The notes under the pieces: model-generated
Databases searched by the model: none
Seen by the model: the letters and a program-made list of their open reading frames with translations, nothing else
Told to the model about the DNA's origin: nothing
Source: JBCCMQ01 sp039026235
Lineage (GTDB): Bacteria; Pseudomonadota; Alphaproteobacteria; Rhodobacterales; Rhodobacteraceae
DNA length: 64,000 bases
Assembly: GCA_039026235.1 (NCBI GenBank)
Contig: JBCCMQ010000001.1
Coordinates: forward strand, 868,001-932,000
Direction of reading: 5' to 3'
Position numbers and translations under genes: made by a program
Shown here: positions 25,860 to 33,522 of the stretch, one piece after another
How positions within the stretch are numbered: position 1 is the stretch's first letter
Layout of the letters: each line of letters starts with the position of its first letter

Positions 25860-27053
25860 ATGCCTGCCCCCCTGGACGGAATTCGGGTTCTTGATCTGAC
25901 CAATGTCCTTGCCGGACCGTTCTGCTGTCACCAGATGGCCCATCTGGGGGCCGAGGTCATCAAGGTCGAGGTGCCCGGACGGGGCGATCTGGCCCGCAAC
26001 CTGGGCGCGGACGCGGACCTGAACCAGAAGAAGATGGGCATTTCGTTCCTTGCCCAGAACGCCGGCAAGAAATCGATCACGCTGAACCTGAAATCAGATG
26101 AGGGCAAAGCCCTGCTGAAGACGCTGGTCGGCACCGCGGATGTCCTGGTCGAAAACTTCCGACCCGGTGTCATGACCCGGCTGGAGCTGGATTACCCGGT
26201 GCTGCAGGCGGTCAATCCGCGCCTGATCTACTGCGCGATCTCGGGCTTTGGACAGGACGGGCCCTGGGTCGACCGACCGGCCTATGACCAGATCATCCAG
26301 GGCGCATCGGGCGTCATGTCGATCACCGGCGATGCGCATTCCGCCCCCTTGCGGGTGGGTTACCCGCTGACGGACACGGTGGGCGGGCTGACGGCGGCCA
26401 TGGCGATCACGGCGGCGCTGAATGCACCGGAACGCGGCACCTTCATCGATATCTCGATGCTCGAGGCGACGGTGGCGACCATGGGCTGGGTCGTGTCGAA
26501 CTATCTGATCGGCGGCGCGTGGCCCACGGCCAACGGGAATGAAAACCTGACGTCCTCGCCCTCGGGGACCTTCGAGACGGCCGACGGGCTTTTGAACATC
26601 GCCGCAAACAAGGACGAACAATGGACCATCCTGTCGAAACATCTGGGCCTGGCACATCTGCAAGAGGATCCCCGCTATAAGACGCGCGAGGACCGCAAGA
26701 AAAATCGGGCCACGCTCAAGGCCGATCTTGAGGTGGTGCTTCGCCGGCGCACGGCCGAAGAATGGGCCGACGAGTTGAACCGTCTGGGCGTGCCTTCGGG
26801 CCTGGTGATGGATCTGCCGGATGTTCTGGCCCACGAACAGATCACCGAACGCGGCCTATTCGAGACATTCCGGGACGTGCCCGGCGCGGACCGGGACATC
26901 AAGGTGATCCGGACCGGGCTCAAGATGGACGGCGTGGCGCCCAGGGTTGCTGATCCGCCACCCGTTCTTGGCCGCGACACCAAAGACATCCTGACCGAGC
27001 TGGGATACACCGAGACCGATATCGACGGCATGCGGGACCGGGGGGTGGTGTGA
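25860..27053 (+). CDS. CaiB/BaiF (class III) CoA-transferase
   Basis: This 397-aa enzyme moves CoA between carboxylic acids through an aspartyl-CoA intermediate. The family pattern is clear: LDGIRVLDLTNVLAGPF at the N-terminus, GAEVIKVEVPGRGD, the LNLKSDEGKALLK strand, the ENFRPGVM motif, and the catalytic Asp143 in RPAYDQIIQG. Family specificities are broad (formyl, carnitine, succinyl, itaconyl and others), so the acid cannot be read directly. It overlaps the following citryl-CoA-lyase-like gene by 4 bp (GTGA), so the two are coupled. The likely role is to load CoA on the hydroxy-acid that the lyase then cleaves. Confidence 0.9.
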   Translation: MPAPLDGIRVLDLTNVLAGPFCCHQMAHLGAEVIKVEVPGRGDLARNLGADADLNQKKMGISFLAQNAGKKSITLNLKSDEGKALLKTLVGTADVLVENFRPGVMTRLELDYPVLQAVNPRLIYCAISGFGQDGPWVDRPAYDQIIQGASGVMSITGDAHSAPLRVGYPLTDTVGGLTAAMAITAALNAPERGTFIDISMLEATVATMGWVVSNYLIGGAWPTANGNENLTSSPSGTFETADGLLNIAANKDEQWTILSKHLGLAHLQEDPRYKTREDRKKNRATLKADLEVVLRRRTAEEWADELNRLGVPSGLVMDLPDVLAHEQITERGLFETFRDVPGADRDIKVIRTGLKMDGVAPRVADPPPVLGRDTKDILTELGYTETDIDGMRDRGVV

Positions 27054-27844
27054 GCGACGTTTCAGATTGGTGGCAGACGGCCATTATCGACATGGAGCCC
27101 GGACGCATAGATCTGCGCGGGCATCCGATCCAGGACCTGATCGGGCATATCTCTTTCGCTCAGATGGTTTGGCTGATGACGCGGGGTGATGTGCCGTCCG
27201 AAGGCAAGGCGCAGCTGCTTGAGGCCGCTCTGGTGGCGGCGGTCGATCACGGCCCCCAGGCACCCTCGATCGCTGCGGCGCGCATGGCCGTGACATGCGG
27301 CCTTTCCCTGAACGGCGCCATGGCAACGGCCGTCAACATGCTGGATGACGTGCATGGCGGGGCCGGCGAACAGGCCGTGACGCTGTTTCATGAAATCGAT
27401 CAAGCCGTGAGCGACGGCGCCGCGATAGGCAGCGCCGCCGCGCGCGGGGTGGAACAGCTGCGGGCCGCTGGCACGCACTATGTTCCGGGCTTTGGCCACC
27501 GGTTCCACAAGCCGGTCGATCCGCGCAGTCCACGCCTTCTGGCGCTGGTGGACAAGGCTGCCGATCAGGGCATCGTATCCGGACGCTTTGCCAAGATCGG
27601 AAAAGCAGTCGAAGTCCACCTGTCATCGGAAAAGCCGGTGCCCATGAATATCGATGGCGCCACCGCTGTCATTTATGCGGAACTCGGCTTTCCGCCGGCG
27701 CTGGCGCGGGGGCTTTTCTGTCTGTCCCGCTCGGTCGGCGCAATGGCCCACGCCTGGGAACAAATGCAGCGGAACGAAAGGAACAAGGGCCCGACACCCC
27801 CGGCATACCGATGGACCTACACGCCTGACGCGTCAGCCGATTGA
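27050..27844 (+). CDS. citryl-CoA lyase-like protein (citrate synthase superfamily)
   Basis: This 264-aa protein is a short citrate-synthase-fold protein of the citryl-CoA lyase type. The three citrate-synthase catalytic residues have counterparts: His102 in DDVHGGAGE, His150 in VPGFGHRFHKPVDPR and Asp202 in MNIDGATAVI. It lacks the N-terminal part of full-length citrate synthase. It should cleave (or form) a C-C bond adjacent to a CoA-activated 3-hydroxy acid, such as citryl-CoA to acetyl-CoA and oxaloacetate, but a related substrate is equally possible. The start is GTG at 27050 within the stop of the CoA-transferase gene. The stop lies 12 bp inside the convergent monophosphatase gene. Confidence 0.82.
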   Translation: MSDVSDWWQTAIIDMEPGRIDLRGHPIQDLIGHISFAQMVWLMTRGDVPSEGKAQLLEAALVAAVDHGPQAPSIAAARMAVTCGLSLNGAMATAVNMLDDVHGGAGEQAVTLFHEIDQAVSDGAAIGSAAARGVEQLRAAGTHYVPGFGHRFHKPVDPRSPRLLALVDKAADQGIVSGRFAKIGKAVEVHLSSEKPVPMNIDGATAVIYAELGFPPALARGLFCLSRSVGAMAHAWEQMQRNERNKGPTPPAYRWTYTPDASAD

Positions 27845-28681
27845 CCCCTTATCCCCGAGGATCGGTGCGAAGGCGCCATGGGCCCGCGTGAAGATGTCTG
27901 GCGTGCGCGCAACAAGCAGCCGCCCTGACCGCATCACCGGGTCATAGGGCCGCCCGTCCAGCATTTGAACGACGCCGCCCGCCTCTTCCATCGCCAGCAC
28001 ACCCGCTGCGTGGTCCCAAACGTTGAGCATACCGTTCATCAGAAAGTCCGCGCCGCCCGTCACAAGCTGCCGGTATTCTTGGCAAGAACAGCGCAGGGTC
28101 GAAAACCGGTCGAATTCCAATGCCGCGGCGGCCACATCGGCCCGAATCTCACGCGGGAAAAGAAACAGCGGTACATAGCCGGTGACCCTTTGACCGGGGG
28201 CCTGATCAAGGACAAGCCTGACAGGATCCTCGCCCGGGCGACCAAACCACGCGCCGCCGCCACGGAATGCCATGACCCAGTCGTCGAGCAGTGGATCATA
28301 AAGCAACCCAAACACCGATCGACCGTTCTCGATCACTGAAAGAATGACGCCGAAAACATTGACACCATTGGCATAGTTTGATGTGCCATCAATCGGATCG
28401 ATGATAAATGTGACCCCCGGACTGGCCACTTGATCAAGCACCGACGGGTCGGCGGCAACCGCCTCTTCGCCCACGATGCGGCAGCCGGGAAAGGCCGATG
28501 TGATCGCCTTGGTCATGGCCTCTTCGGCGGCCAGATCAGCTTCGGTCACCAGATCGTCTAGCGAAGATTTGGTCCGAATGGCGCCCGCACCCAGCCGCCG
28601 GTAGCGCGTCACAATCTCTGCGCGCGCCGCCGCACGGACAATATCGATCACTTCCTGTGCGTCTTGTTGGGCGAAACTCAT
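27833..28681 (-). CDS. inositol monophosphatase family protein
   Basis: This 282-aa Mg-dependent phosphatase shows IVGEEAVAADP (metal-binding Glu), the hallmark DPIDGTSNYANG (two Asp ligands) and WDHAAGVLAMEEAGG. The family hydrolyses inositol-1-phosphate, 3'-phosphoadenosine 5'-phosphate, fructose-1,6-bisphosphate or related compounds; specificity is not visible here. It lies 61 bp downstream of hmgA on the same strand, so it may be co-transcribed. The 3' end overlaps the convergent lyase gene by 12 bp. Confidence 0.88.
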   Translation of the reverse strand: MSFAQQDAQEVIDIVRAAARAEIVTRYRRLGAGAIRTKSSLDDLVTEADLAAEEAMTKAITSAFPGCRIVGEEAVAADPSVLDQVASPGVTFIIDPIDGTSNYANGVNVFGVILSVIENGRSVFGLLYDPLLDDWVMAFRGGGAWFGRPGEDPVRLVLDQAPGQRVTGYVPLFLFPREIRADVAAAALEFDRFSTLRCSCQEYRQLVTGGADFLMNGMLNVWDHAAGVLAMEEAGGVVQMLDGRPYDPVMRSGRLLVARTPDIFTRAHGAFAPILGDKGSIG

Positions 28682-28742
28682 TGAAGGCTCCCGATCTGGT
28701 CAAAAGGTGACGCGGTTGCCGCCCTTTGAGCCTCGTTCGGCC

Positions 28743-30101
28743 TTAACCGGGGTTTCGCGAGCCGTCAAAGTGCTTTTCCAGATCACTCCAGCATCCGATA
28801 TAGTCGTCCTGCAATGGTGCTTCGCTTGCGGCAAATTCCGTAAGATGCTGTGGAAATCGCGTCTCGAACATGAACGACATCGTGTTGTCCAGTTTCTCGG
28901 CCTTCAGATCGGCGTTCGTCGCCCCTTCGAAGGCGGTTCTGTCCGGCCCATGGGGCAGCATCATATTGTGCAAACTGACGCCACCCGGAACAAAACCCTT
29001 GGGCTTTGCATCATAGATTCCGCGTATGTTTCCCATGAGTTCCGACATGATGTTTTTGTGATACCAGGGCGGACGGAAGGTATCTTCCGCCACCATCCAG
29101 CGTTCCCGGAACAACACGAAATCGATGTTTGCCGTGCCTTCCTGACCCGAAGGCGCCGTCAGCACCGTGAAGATCGACGGATCAGGATGGTCGAACAAAA
29201 CAGCGCCGACCGGGCAATAGGTGCGCAGGTCGTATTTCAGCGGCGCATAGTTGCCATGCCAGGCGACGACATCCAGCGGGCTCTGATCGATCTCTGTCCT
29301 GTGAAACTGACCGCACCACTTGATGGTCAGCTCAGAAGCAACCTCTCGGTCTTCAAAGGCCGCGACAGGTGCCTTGAAGTCCCGCGGGTTCGCCATGCAA
29401 TTGGCACCGATCGGCCCCCTGCCCGGCAGTTCAAATTTTTGCCCGTAGTTTTCGCAGACAAACCCCCGCGCGGGGCCCTGAATGACCTCGACTCGATATA
29501 CGAGGCCGCGCGGAATAATCGCGATCTCTTGCGGCTCGACGTCCAGAATGCCCAGTTCCGTGTGAAACCGCAGCCGACCGTCCTGGGGCACCACCAGCAA
29601 CTCGCTATCGGCGGAATAAAAGTAGCTGTCGACCATCGACGCGGTCACCAGATAAATATGGGCGGCCATGCCCACCTGGGTGTTGACATCACCCGCCGTG
29701 GTCATCGTCCGCATTCCGTTGATCCATGTCAGCGCATCATTGGCGTGGGGCACGGGGTCCCAGCGATACTGGCCCAGGCTGGTAACGTTTTCAGGCACAT
29801 GCGGCGCCGTCTTCCAGTACGGTACGTCGATGCGCCGGTAGTCCCGCGAATGTTTCACCGACGGCCGGATACGGTAGCACCACGTGCGCTCGTTCTGGTG
29901 GCTGGGCGCCGTGAAGGCCGTACCCGAAAGCTGTTCGGCGTAAAGTCCGTAGGCGCATTTCTGAGGGCTGTTCATCCCCTGGGGCAACGCGTCGGGCAAG
30001 GCTTCGGTTTCGAAGTTATTGCCAAAGCCCGGCATGTAACCGGCCGAGGTGCCGTTGGTGGTAGTTTGCTGTATGATTGTGCGATCGTCCTGGATGGTCA
30101 T
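28743..30101 (-). CDS. hmgA: homogentisate 1,2-dioxygenase
   Basis: This 452-aa non-heme iron dioxygenase opens the ring of homogentisate to maleylacetoacetate in tyrosine and phenylacetate catabolism. Family features include YMPGFGNNFETEALPDALPQGMNSPQ at the N-terminus, the VVAWHGNYAPLKYD segment, and the iron-ligand region FRPPWYHKNIMSELMG with GVSLHNMMLPHGPD. It overlaps the upstream DUF2783 gene by 4 bp (ATGA). Maleylacetoacetate isomerase and fumarylacetoacetase genes are not in the window, so the next steps are encoded elsewhere. Confidence 0.96.
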   Translation of the reverse strand: MTIQDDRTIIQQTTTNGTSAGYMPGFGNNFETEALPDALPQGMNSPQKCAYGLYAEQLSGTAFTAPSHQNERTWCYRIRPSVKHSRDYRRIDVPYWKTAPHVPENVTSLGQYRWDPVPHANDALTWINGMRTMTTAGDVNTQVGMAAHIYLVTASMVDSYFYSADSELLVVPQDGRLRFHTELGILDVEPQEIAIIPRGLVYRVEVIQGPARGFVCENYGQKFELPGRGPIGANCMANPRDFKAPVAAFEDREVASELTIKWCGQFHRTEIDQSPLDVVAWHGNYAPLKYDLRTYCPVGAVLFDHPDPSIFTVLTAPSGQEGTANIDFVLFRERWMVAEDTFRPPWYHKNIMSELMGNIRGIYDAKPKGFVPGGVSLHNMMLPHGPDRTAFEGATNADLKAEKLDNTMSFMFETRFPQHLTEFAASEAPLQDDYIGCWSDLEKHFDGSRNPG

Positions 30102-30313
30102 TCTGTTCTCCTTTCGGGCGCTGCCTCGGCCGCGACGTCCAGAGCCGCGGTCAGGACGCTTTGAACACCGATGTGGTTGGCCAAAACCAAAACCAGCCGG
30201 GCGTTATAGGCTTGGCTTTGCGCATCGCTCAGCCCCGCATGGGCGGCCAGAAGCGCGGCATAGAAATCATCCGCTGCTTCAAAATTCGGGTCTTTTATCA
30301 GGTCACTCATCAT
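30098..30313 (-). CDS. DUF2783 small protein, possible coupling component of the flavin hydroxylase
   Basis: This small acidic helical protein is 71 aa, or 70 aa if the second ATG (30310) is used. It matches the DUF2783 pattern (NFEAADDFYAALLAAHAGLSD, then QSQAYNARLVLVLANHIG). It overlaps both neighbours: its start lies inside the 3' end of the flavin hydroxylase gene and its end overlaps hmgA, so all three are coupled. In Pseudomonas putida a small coupling protein, MhaB, accompanies the flavin hydroxylase MhaA that makes homogentisate from 3-hydroxyphenylacetate. The same gene order suggests the same role here; this is inference. Confidence 0.8.
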   Translation of the reverse strand: MMSDLIKDPNFEAADDFYAALLAAHAGLSDAQSQAYNARLVLVLANHIGVQSVLTAALDVAAEAAPERRTE

Positions 30314-31916
30314 TCATGCTCATGCCGCTGGCCCGCTTGAAAGCAGTTTCGATTGCGACCGCATCAAAGGCTGCCCAGCGGGCTGCCACATGTTGGTCAG
30401 GACGCAGCAGATAGACCGCACCTTTGGCAGTGCCGAGGTATCGTTCGGCCAATGGATCGCCCGGTGACGCGGTTCTCGTAATCACCGGAAGCGCAACGTT
30501 CTGCGGAGCCTCTTCATTGATGAAAAGAAGCTCAAAACGTCCGCCCAAATGATCCAGCAAAAACCCGTCGTCTACCGGCGCGTCAGGACAGGGCGCTCCG
30601 GGTCGGCTGCCTTGGGGACCCCCTGGCAAAGCGTCCGCACTGTTCAGAGGGGATCCATCGTAGACGCATGGCAGGGAAAGCCGGCCAGAGTTGACCATGG
30701 CCCGGGCAAAGGGCTGCGTTTCCGAAAGGTCGAGAACCGCATCACGAAACAGCGCATCTGCCCGATTTCTTGGCGTCAAGAACGTCGCTGTACGCGTTGA
30801 ATTTAATATATTCTCCTTGGCACCAATATGTCGTTCGTGATCATAGCTGTCCAGCAGCGCCTCGGGCGCGTCTTCCGCGATGACCATGGCCAGTTTCCAG
30901 GCCAGGTTATCGGCATCCTGGACACCGCCGTTGCAGCCGCGTGCGCCAAAGGGAGACACCTGATGCGCGCTGTCACCGGCAAAGATTACGCGTCCGTTGC
31001 GGTAGCGCTCCATCGAGCAGCACTGAAAGGTGTAGATCGACGTCCATACCAGTTCGAACTCTGTGTCGTTTCCGATCATTCCCATGACCCGCTGGCGCAC
31101 ACGGTCCGGCGCCAGTTCCGCCGCACGGTCGATCCCCCAGCCCAGTTGAAAGTCGAGCCGCCAGACATCATCGGGCTGTTTGTGCAAAAGCGCGGTCTGG
31201 CCGGGGTTGAAGGGTGGATCGAACCAGAACCTGCGCTCTGTCGGGAAATCGGCCTTCATCCGGATATCGGCAATCAGGAAATTATCTTTAAAAACTTCAC
31301 CCTGGAATTCTAGGTTCATGTAATTTCGAACGGCAGAATTCGCCCCGTCGCAGGCAATCAGCCAATCGGCCTCAATCTGGTAGTCGCCTTCGGGTGTCGC
31401 GATATCCAAGGCGACATAATCATCAAATAGCGCGATCCCGTTAACTTGGTTCTGCCCCCTTATGTCGACCGGCGCGCCGTCCTGTTCTGCCGCACGCAGG
31501 GTATCGACCACGAAGCGTTCAAAATAGGGCTGCTGCAGATTGACGAAGGCCGGCCGGCGGTGACCTTGCTCTGGCAGAAGATCGAAGTCGTAGATCTCGC
31601 GCGCGCCCCGGAAAACCCGGCCCACGTTCCAAATCACACCCTTGTCGACAATGGCCTGGCCGCATCCCAGACGGTCGCATATCTCAAGTGTACGCTTGGA
31701 AAAACAGATCGCACGGGATCCTGCGCCAACCCCGTCGTGGTCGTCCAGCACCACGCAGGGGATGTTCTTTTTTGCCAGATCAAGCGCAAGAACCATGCCA
31801 ATCGCGCCACCGCCCACGATCACAACAGGGTGGCGCACGGCAACGGCTGCGTTCTGATCCGCCACACGGCGGTATGGGTAGAGCGTGAACTCGGTCTTAT
31901 AGCGCGCCTTGGTCAT
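30303..31916 (-). CDS. FAD-dependent aromatic hydroxylase (MhpA/MhaA-like)
   Basis: This 537-aa group A flavoprotein monooxygenase has the FAD-binding motifs HPVVIVGGGAIGMVLALDLA, CDGANSAVR and GDSAHQVSPFGARG. The fold and length match 3-(3-hydroxyphenyl)propionate hydroxylase-like proteins and the Pseudomonas MhaA 3-hydroxyphenylacetate 6-hydroxylase. Position directly before a DUF2783 gene and hmgA favours a homogentisate-forming hydroxylase. The ATG at 31916 overlaps the stop of the upstream MBL gene by 4 bp; a longer frame to 31940 has no support. The C-terminus overlaps the DUF2783 start. Confidence 0.85.
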   Translation of the reverse strand: MTKARYKTEFTLYPYRRVADQNAAVAVRHPVVIVGGGAIGMVLALDLAKKNIPCVVLDDHDGVGAGSRAICFSKRTLEICDRLGCGQAIVDKGVIWNVGRVFRGAREIYDFDLLPEQGHRRPAFVNLQQPYFERFVVDTLRAAEQDGAPVDIRGQNQVNGIALFDDYVALDIATPEGDYQIEADWLIACDGANSAVRNYMNLEFQGEVFKDNFLIADIRMKADFPTERRFWFDPPFNPGQTALLHKQPDDVWRLDFQLGWGIDRAAELAPDRVRQRVMGMIGNDTEFELVWTSIYTFQCCSMERYRNGRVIFAGDSAHQVSPFGARGCNGGVQDADNLAWKLAMVIAEDAPEALLDSYDHERHIGAKENILNSTRTATFLTPRNRADALFRDAVLDLSETQPFARAMVNSGRLSLPCVYDGSPLNSADALPGGPQGSRPGAPCPDAPVDDGFLLDHLGGRFELLFINEEAPQNVALPVITRTASPGDPLAERYLGTAKGAVYLLRPDQHVAARWAAFDAVAIETAFKRASGMSMNDE

Positions 31917-32869
31917 CCGTCCCCCTGCAGCGCCGCCCACATCTCCAGATCCCGCGCCGCCGTCCAGATGAGTGGCGTGTCGATGCCGCGCGCTTCGTCA
32001 TAGGCGCGGGCCACATTGAAGGGCAGGCAGTGTTCGTAGATGGCAAAATCCCTGAACTTAGGGTCACAAACGCTGCGCACCGCGTCCCAGGCGTCCTCGA
32101 GCGTGCCGCCCCGGGCTGCCACCTGCGCCGCAGGCGTGTAGGTGGACCCGACAAAATCCCGTGTAGAGGCCAGGGCGGCATCAACCATCTCGGCCCCGAC
32201 CAGTGCATTGCCTCGCCCCGGCGCAATCGCCTGCGGGTCAAAGCCCTTGACCCGGTCGAGGGTGGCACCCCAATCGCGGAAATGCCCGTCACCGCAGTAG
32301 CAGGCCGAGTGATATTCGACGATATCGCCGGTGAACATGACTGCTTCGTCCGGAACCCAAACCACACAGTCCCCAGCCGTATGGGCCCGGCCCAGATGCA
32401 TGATTTCGACCCTGCGGTTGCCCAGGTAGACGGTCATCGACCGGGAAAAGGTCGTCGTGGGCCAAGTCAGGCCGGGAATACTTTCGTGACCTTCAAAGAG
32501 ACGGGGAAAGCGCTGGAACTCACTGTCCCAGTCTTCCTGCCCGCGTTCGACCACCATAGAGCGCGCCTTGTCCGACATGATCATTTGCACGCCGCCGAAC
32601 GCAGACGCACCCAGAACCCGAACCGCATGGTAATGCGTCATGACCAGATGCGAGATCGGCTTGTCGGTGACTTCACGGATTTTCTCGATCACCTTCCCGG
32701 CCAGCCGCGGCGTTGCCTGCGCCTCGATCACCATGACGCTTTCATCGCCGATAATGACACCCGAATTCGGATCTCCTGCCGCTGTGAAAGCCCAAAGGCC
32801 GCGGCCAATCTCGGTAAAAGAGACTGGTTTCTCGTCCAGATCGCTTTGTGACGCGAAGGCTTTTGACAT
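31913..32869 (-). CDS. MBL-fold protein with altered metal motif, first gene of the hmg operon
   Basis: This 318-aa protein has the metallo-beta-lactamase fold: VMVIEAQATPRLAGKVI, LVMTHYHAVRVLG, HLGRAHTAGDCVV and VMFTGDIVEYHSACYCGDG. The usual HxHxDH motif is changed to HYHAVR (His79, His81, then Val83-Arg84), so the second metal site is probably absent or rebuilt. Its place as the first gene of the operon suggests hydrolysis of an ester, thioester or lactone formed in aromatic catabolism, for example homogentisate lactone; this is speculative. I start at the ATG 32869, with GGAGG 10 nt upstream; a TTG three codons earlier is too close to that site. It overlaps the hydroxylase gene by 4 bp. 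Confidence 0.8.
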   Translation of the reverse strand: MSKAFASQSDLDEKPVSFTEIGRGLWAFTAAGDPNSGVIIGDESVMVIEAQATPRLAGKVIEKIREVTDKPISHLVMTHYHAVRVLGASAFGGVQMIMSDKARSMVVERGQEDWDSEFQRFPRLFEGHESIPGLTWPTTTFSRSMTVYLGNRRVEIMHLGRAHTAGDCVVWVPDEAVMFTGDIVEYHSACYCGDGHFRDWGATLDRVKGFDPQAIAPGRGNALVGAEMVDAALASTRDFVGSTYTPAAQVAARGGTLEDAWDAVRSVCDPKFRDFAIYEHCLPFNVARAYDEARGIDTPLIWTAARDLEMWAALQGDG

Positions 32870-32902
32870 TATCTGCAAACCTCCCTGAAAGTCCTTTTTT
32901 TG

Positions 32903-32914
32903 TGGGCTGTACAG
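32903..32914. promoter_or_regulatory. perfect 12-bp palindrome upstream of the hmg operon
   Basis: GGCTGTACAGCC is a perfect palindrome between the MBL start and the MarR start, on the leader side of the hmg operon. It may be a regulator site; none is assigned. Confidence 0.35.
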
Positions 32915-32924
32915 CCGTTTGGAA

Positions 32925-32959
32925 TTTAGTTACATCTTTGACAGTTGATTTTGTAACTA
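32925..32959. promoter_or_regulatory. divergent promoter with inverted repeat, candidate MarR operator
   Basis: Inverted 7-bp arms TAGTTAC (32925-32931) and GTAACTA (32953-32959) lie between the divergent hmg operon and the marR gene. They flank or overlap a plus-strand promoter-like pair: TTGACA (32936-32941) and TATCAA (32958-32963) with a 16-nt spacer. This placement fits autoregulation and control of the hmg genes by the MarR protein. The 21-nt separation of the arms is longer than in most MarR sites. Confidence 0.45.
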
Positions 32960-32971
32960 TCAAGAGGCTCG

Positions 32972-33424
32972 ATGAGCTTTTCCCTTGAGGCCTTTTTACC
33001 CTATCGGCTGACGCGTCTTGCCGAGGCTGTCAGCCTGCATGTGCGCCCGGTCTACAAGGAAGCCTTTGGACTGAACCGTCCCGAATGGCGCGTGCTGGCC
33101 GCCCTGGCCGATCTGGGCGAAGCCACCGCCACCGAAATCGGCCGCCACAGCACCCAGCACAAGACCAAGGTCAGCCGGGCGATCCACGCGCTTGAACAGC
33201 GGCGCTGGCTGGTTCGACGCACCGATCCGAGCGATAGGCGGCACGAAATCCTGCGCCTGACGGAACCGGGCAAGCGCGGCTTTGCCGCGCTGATCGCGCC
33301 CATGCGCGTGCGAGAGACGGCGATCTTCGAAAAGTTGTCGCTTGAGGAACGGAGGGCTTTGGATGTGGCCTTGTCCGGGCTTGAGCGCGCGATGGACATG
33401 GACGGCGCCCGGGAAGACTTCTGA
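32972..33424 (+). CDS. MarR-family transcriptional regulator
   Basis: This 150-aa winged-helix protein has the helix-turn-helix ATATEIGRHSTQHKTKVSRAIHALEQRRWLVR and the wing TDPSDRRHEILRLTEPGKRGF. It is divergent to the MBL/hydroxylase/hmgA operon and likely represses it, with an aromatic intermediate such as homogentisate as effector. The effector is inferred from location only. Confidence 0.88.
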   Translation: MSFSLEAFLPYRLTRLAEAVSLHVRPVYKEAFGLNRPEWRVLAALADLGEATATEIGRHSTQHKTKVSRAIHALEQRRWLVRRTDPSDRRHEILRLTEPGKRGFAALIAPMRVRETAIFEKLSLEERRALDVALSGLERAMDMDGAREDF

Positions 33425-33522
33425 CCCGCCGGCGTTTCGCAGAATGGTGCGAAGGATGAACCGGTTGCGCTATGGTTTGCACCCATGCAGATTGGCGCGG
33501 CTTGTCGACGGATCGGGGTTTC

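Noticed and set aside
28707..30164. 485-codon plus-strand frame opposite hmgA
   Set aside because: Antisense to homogentisate dioxygenase, without recognisable domains.
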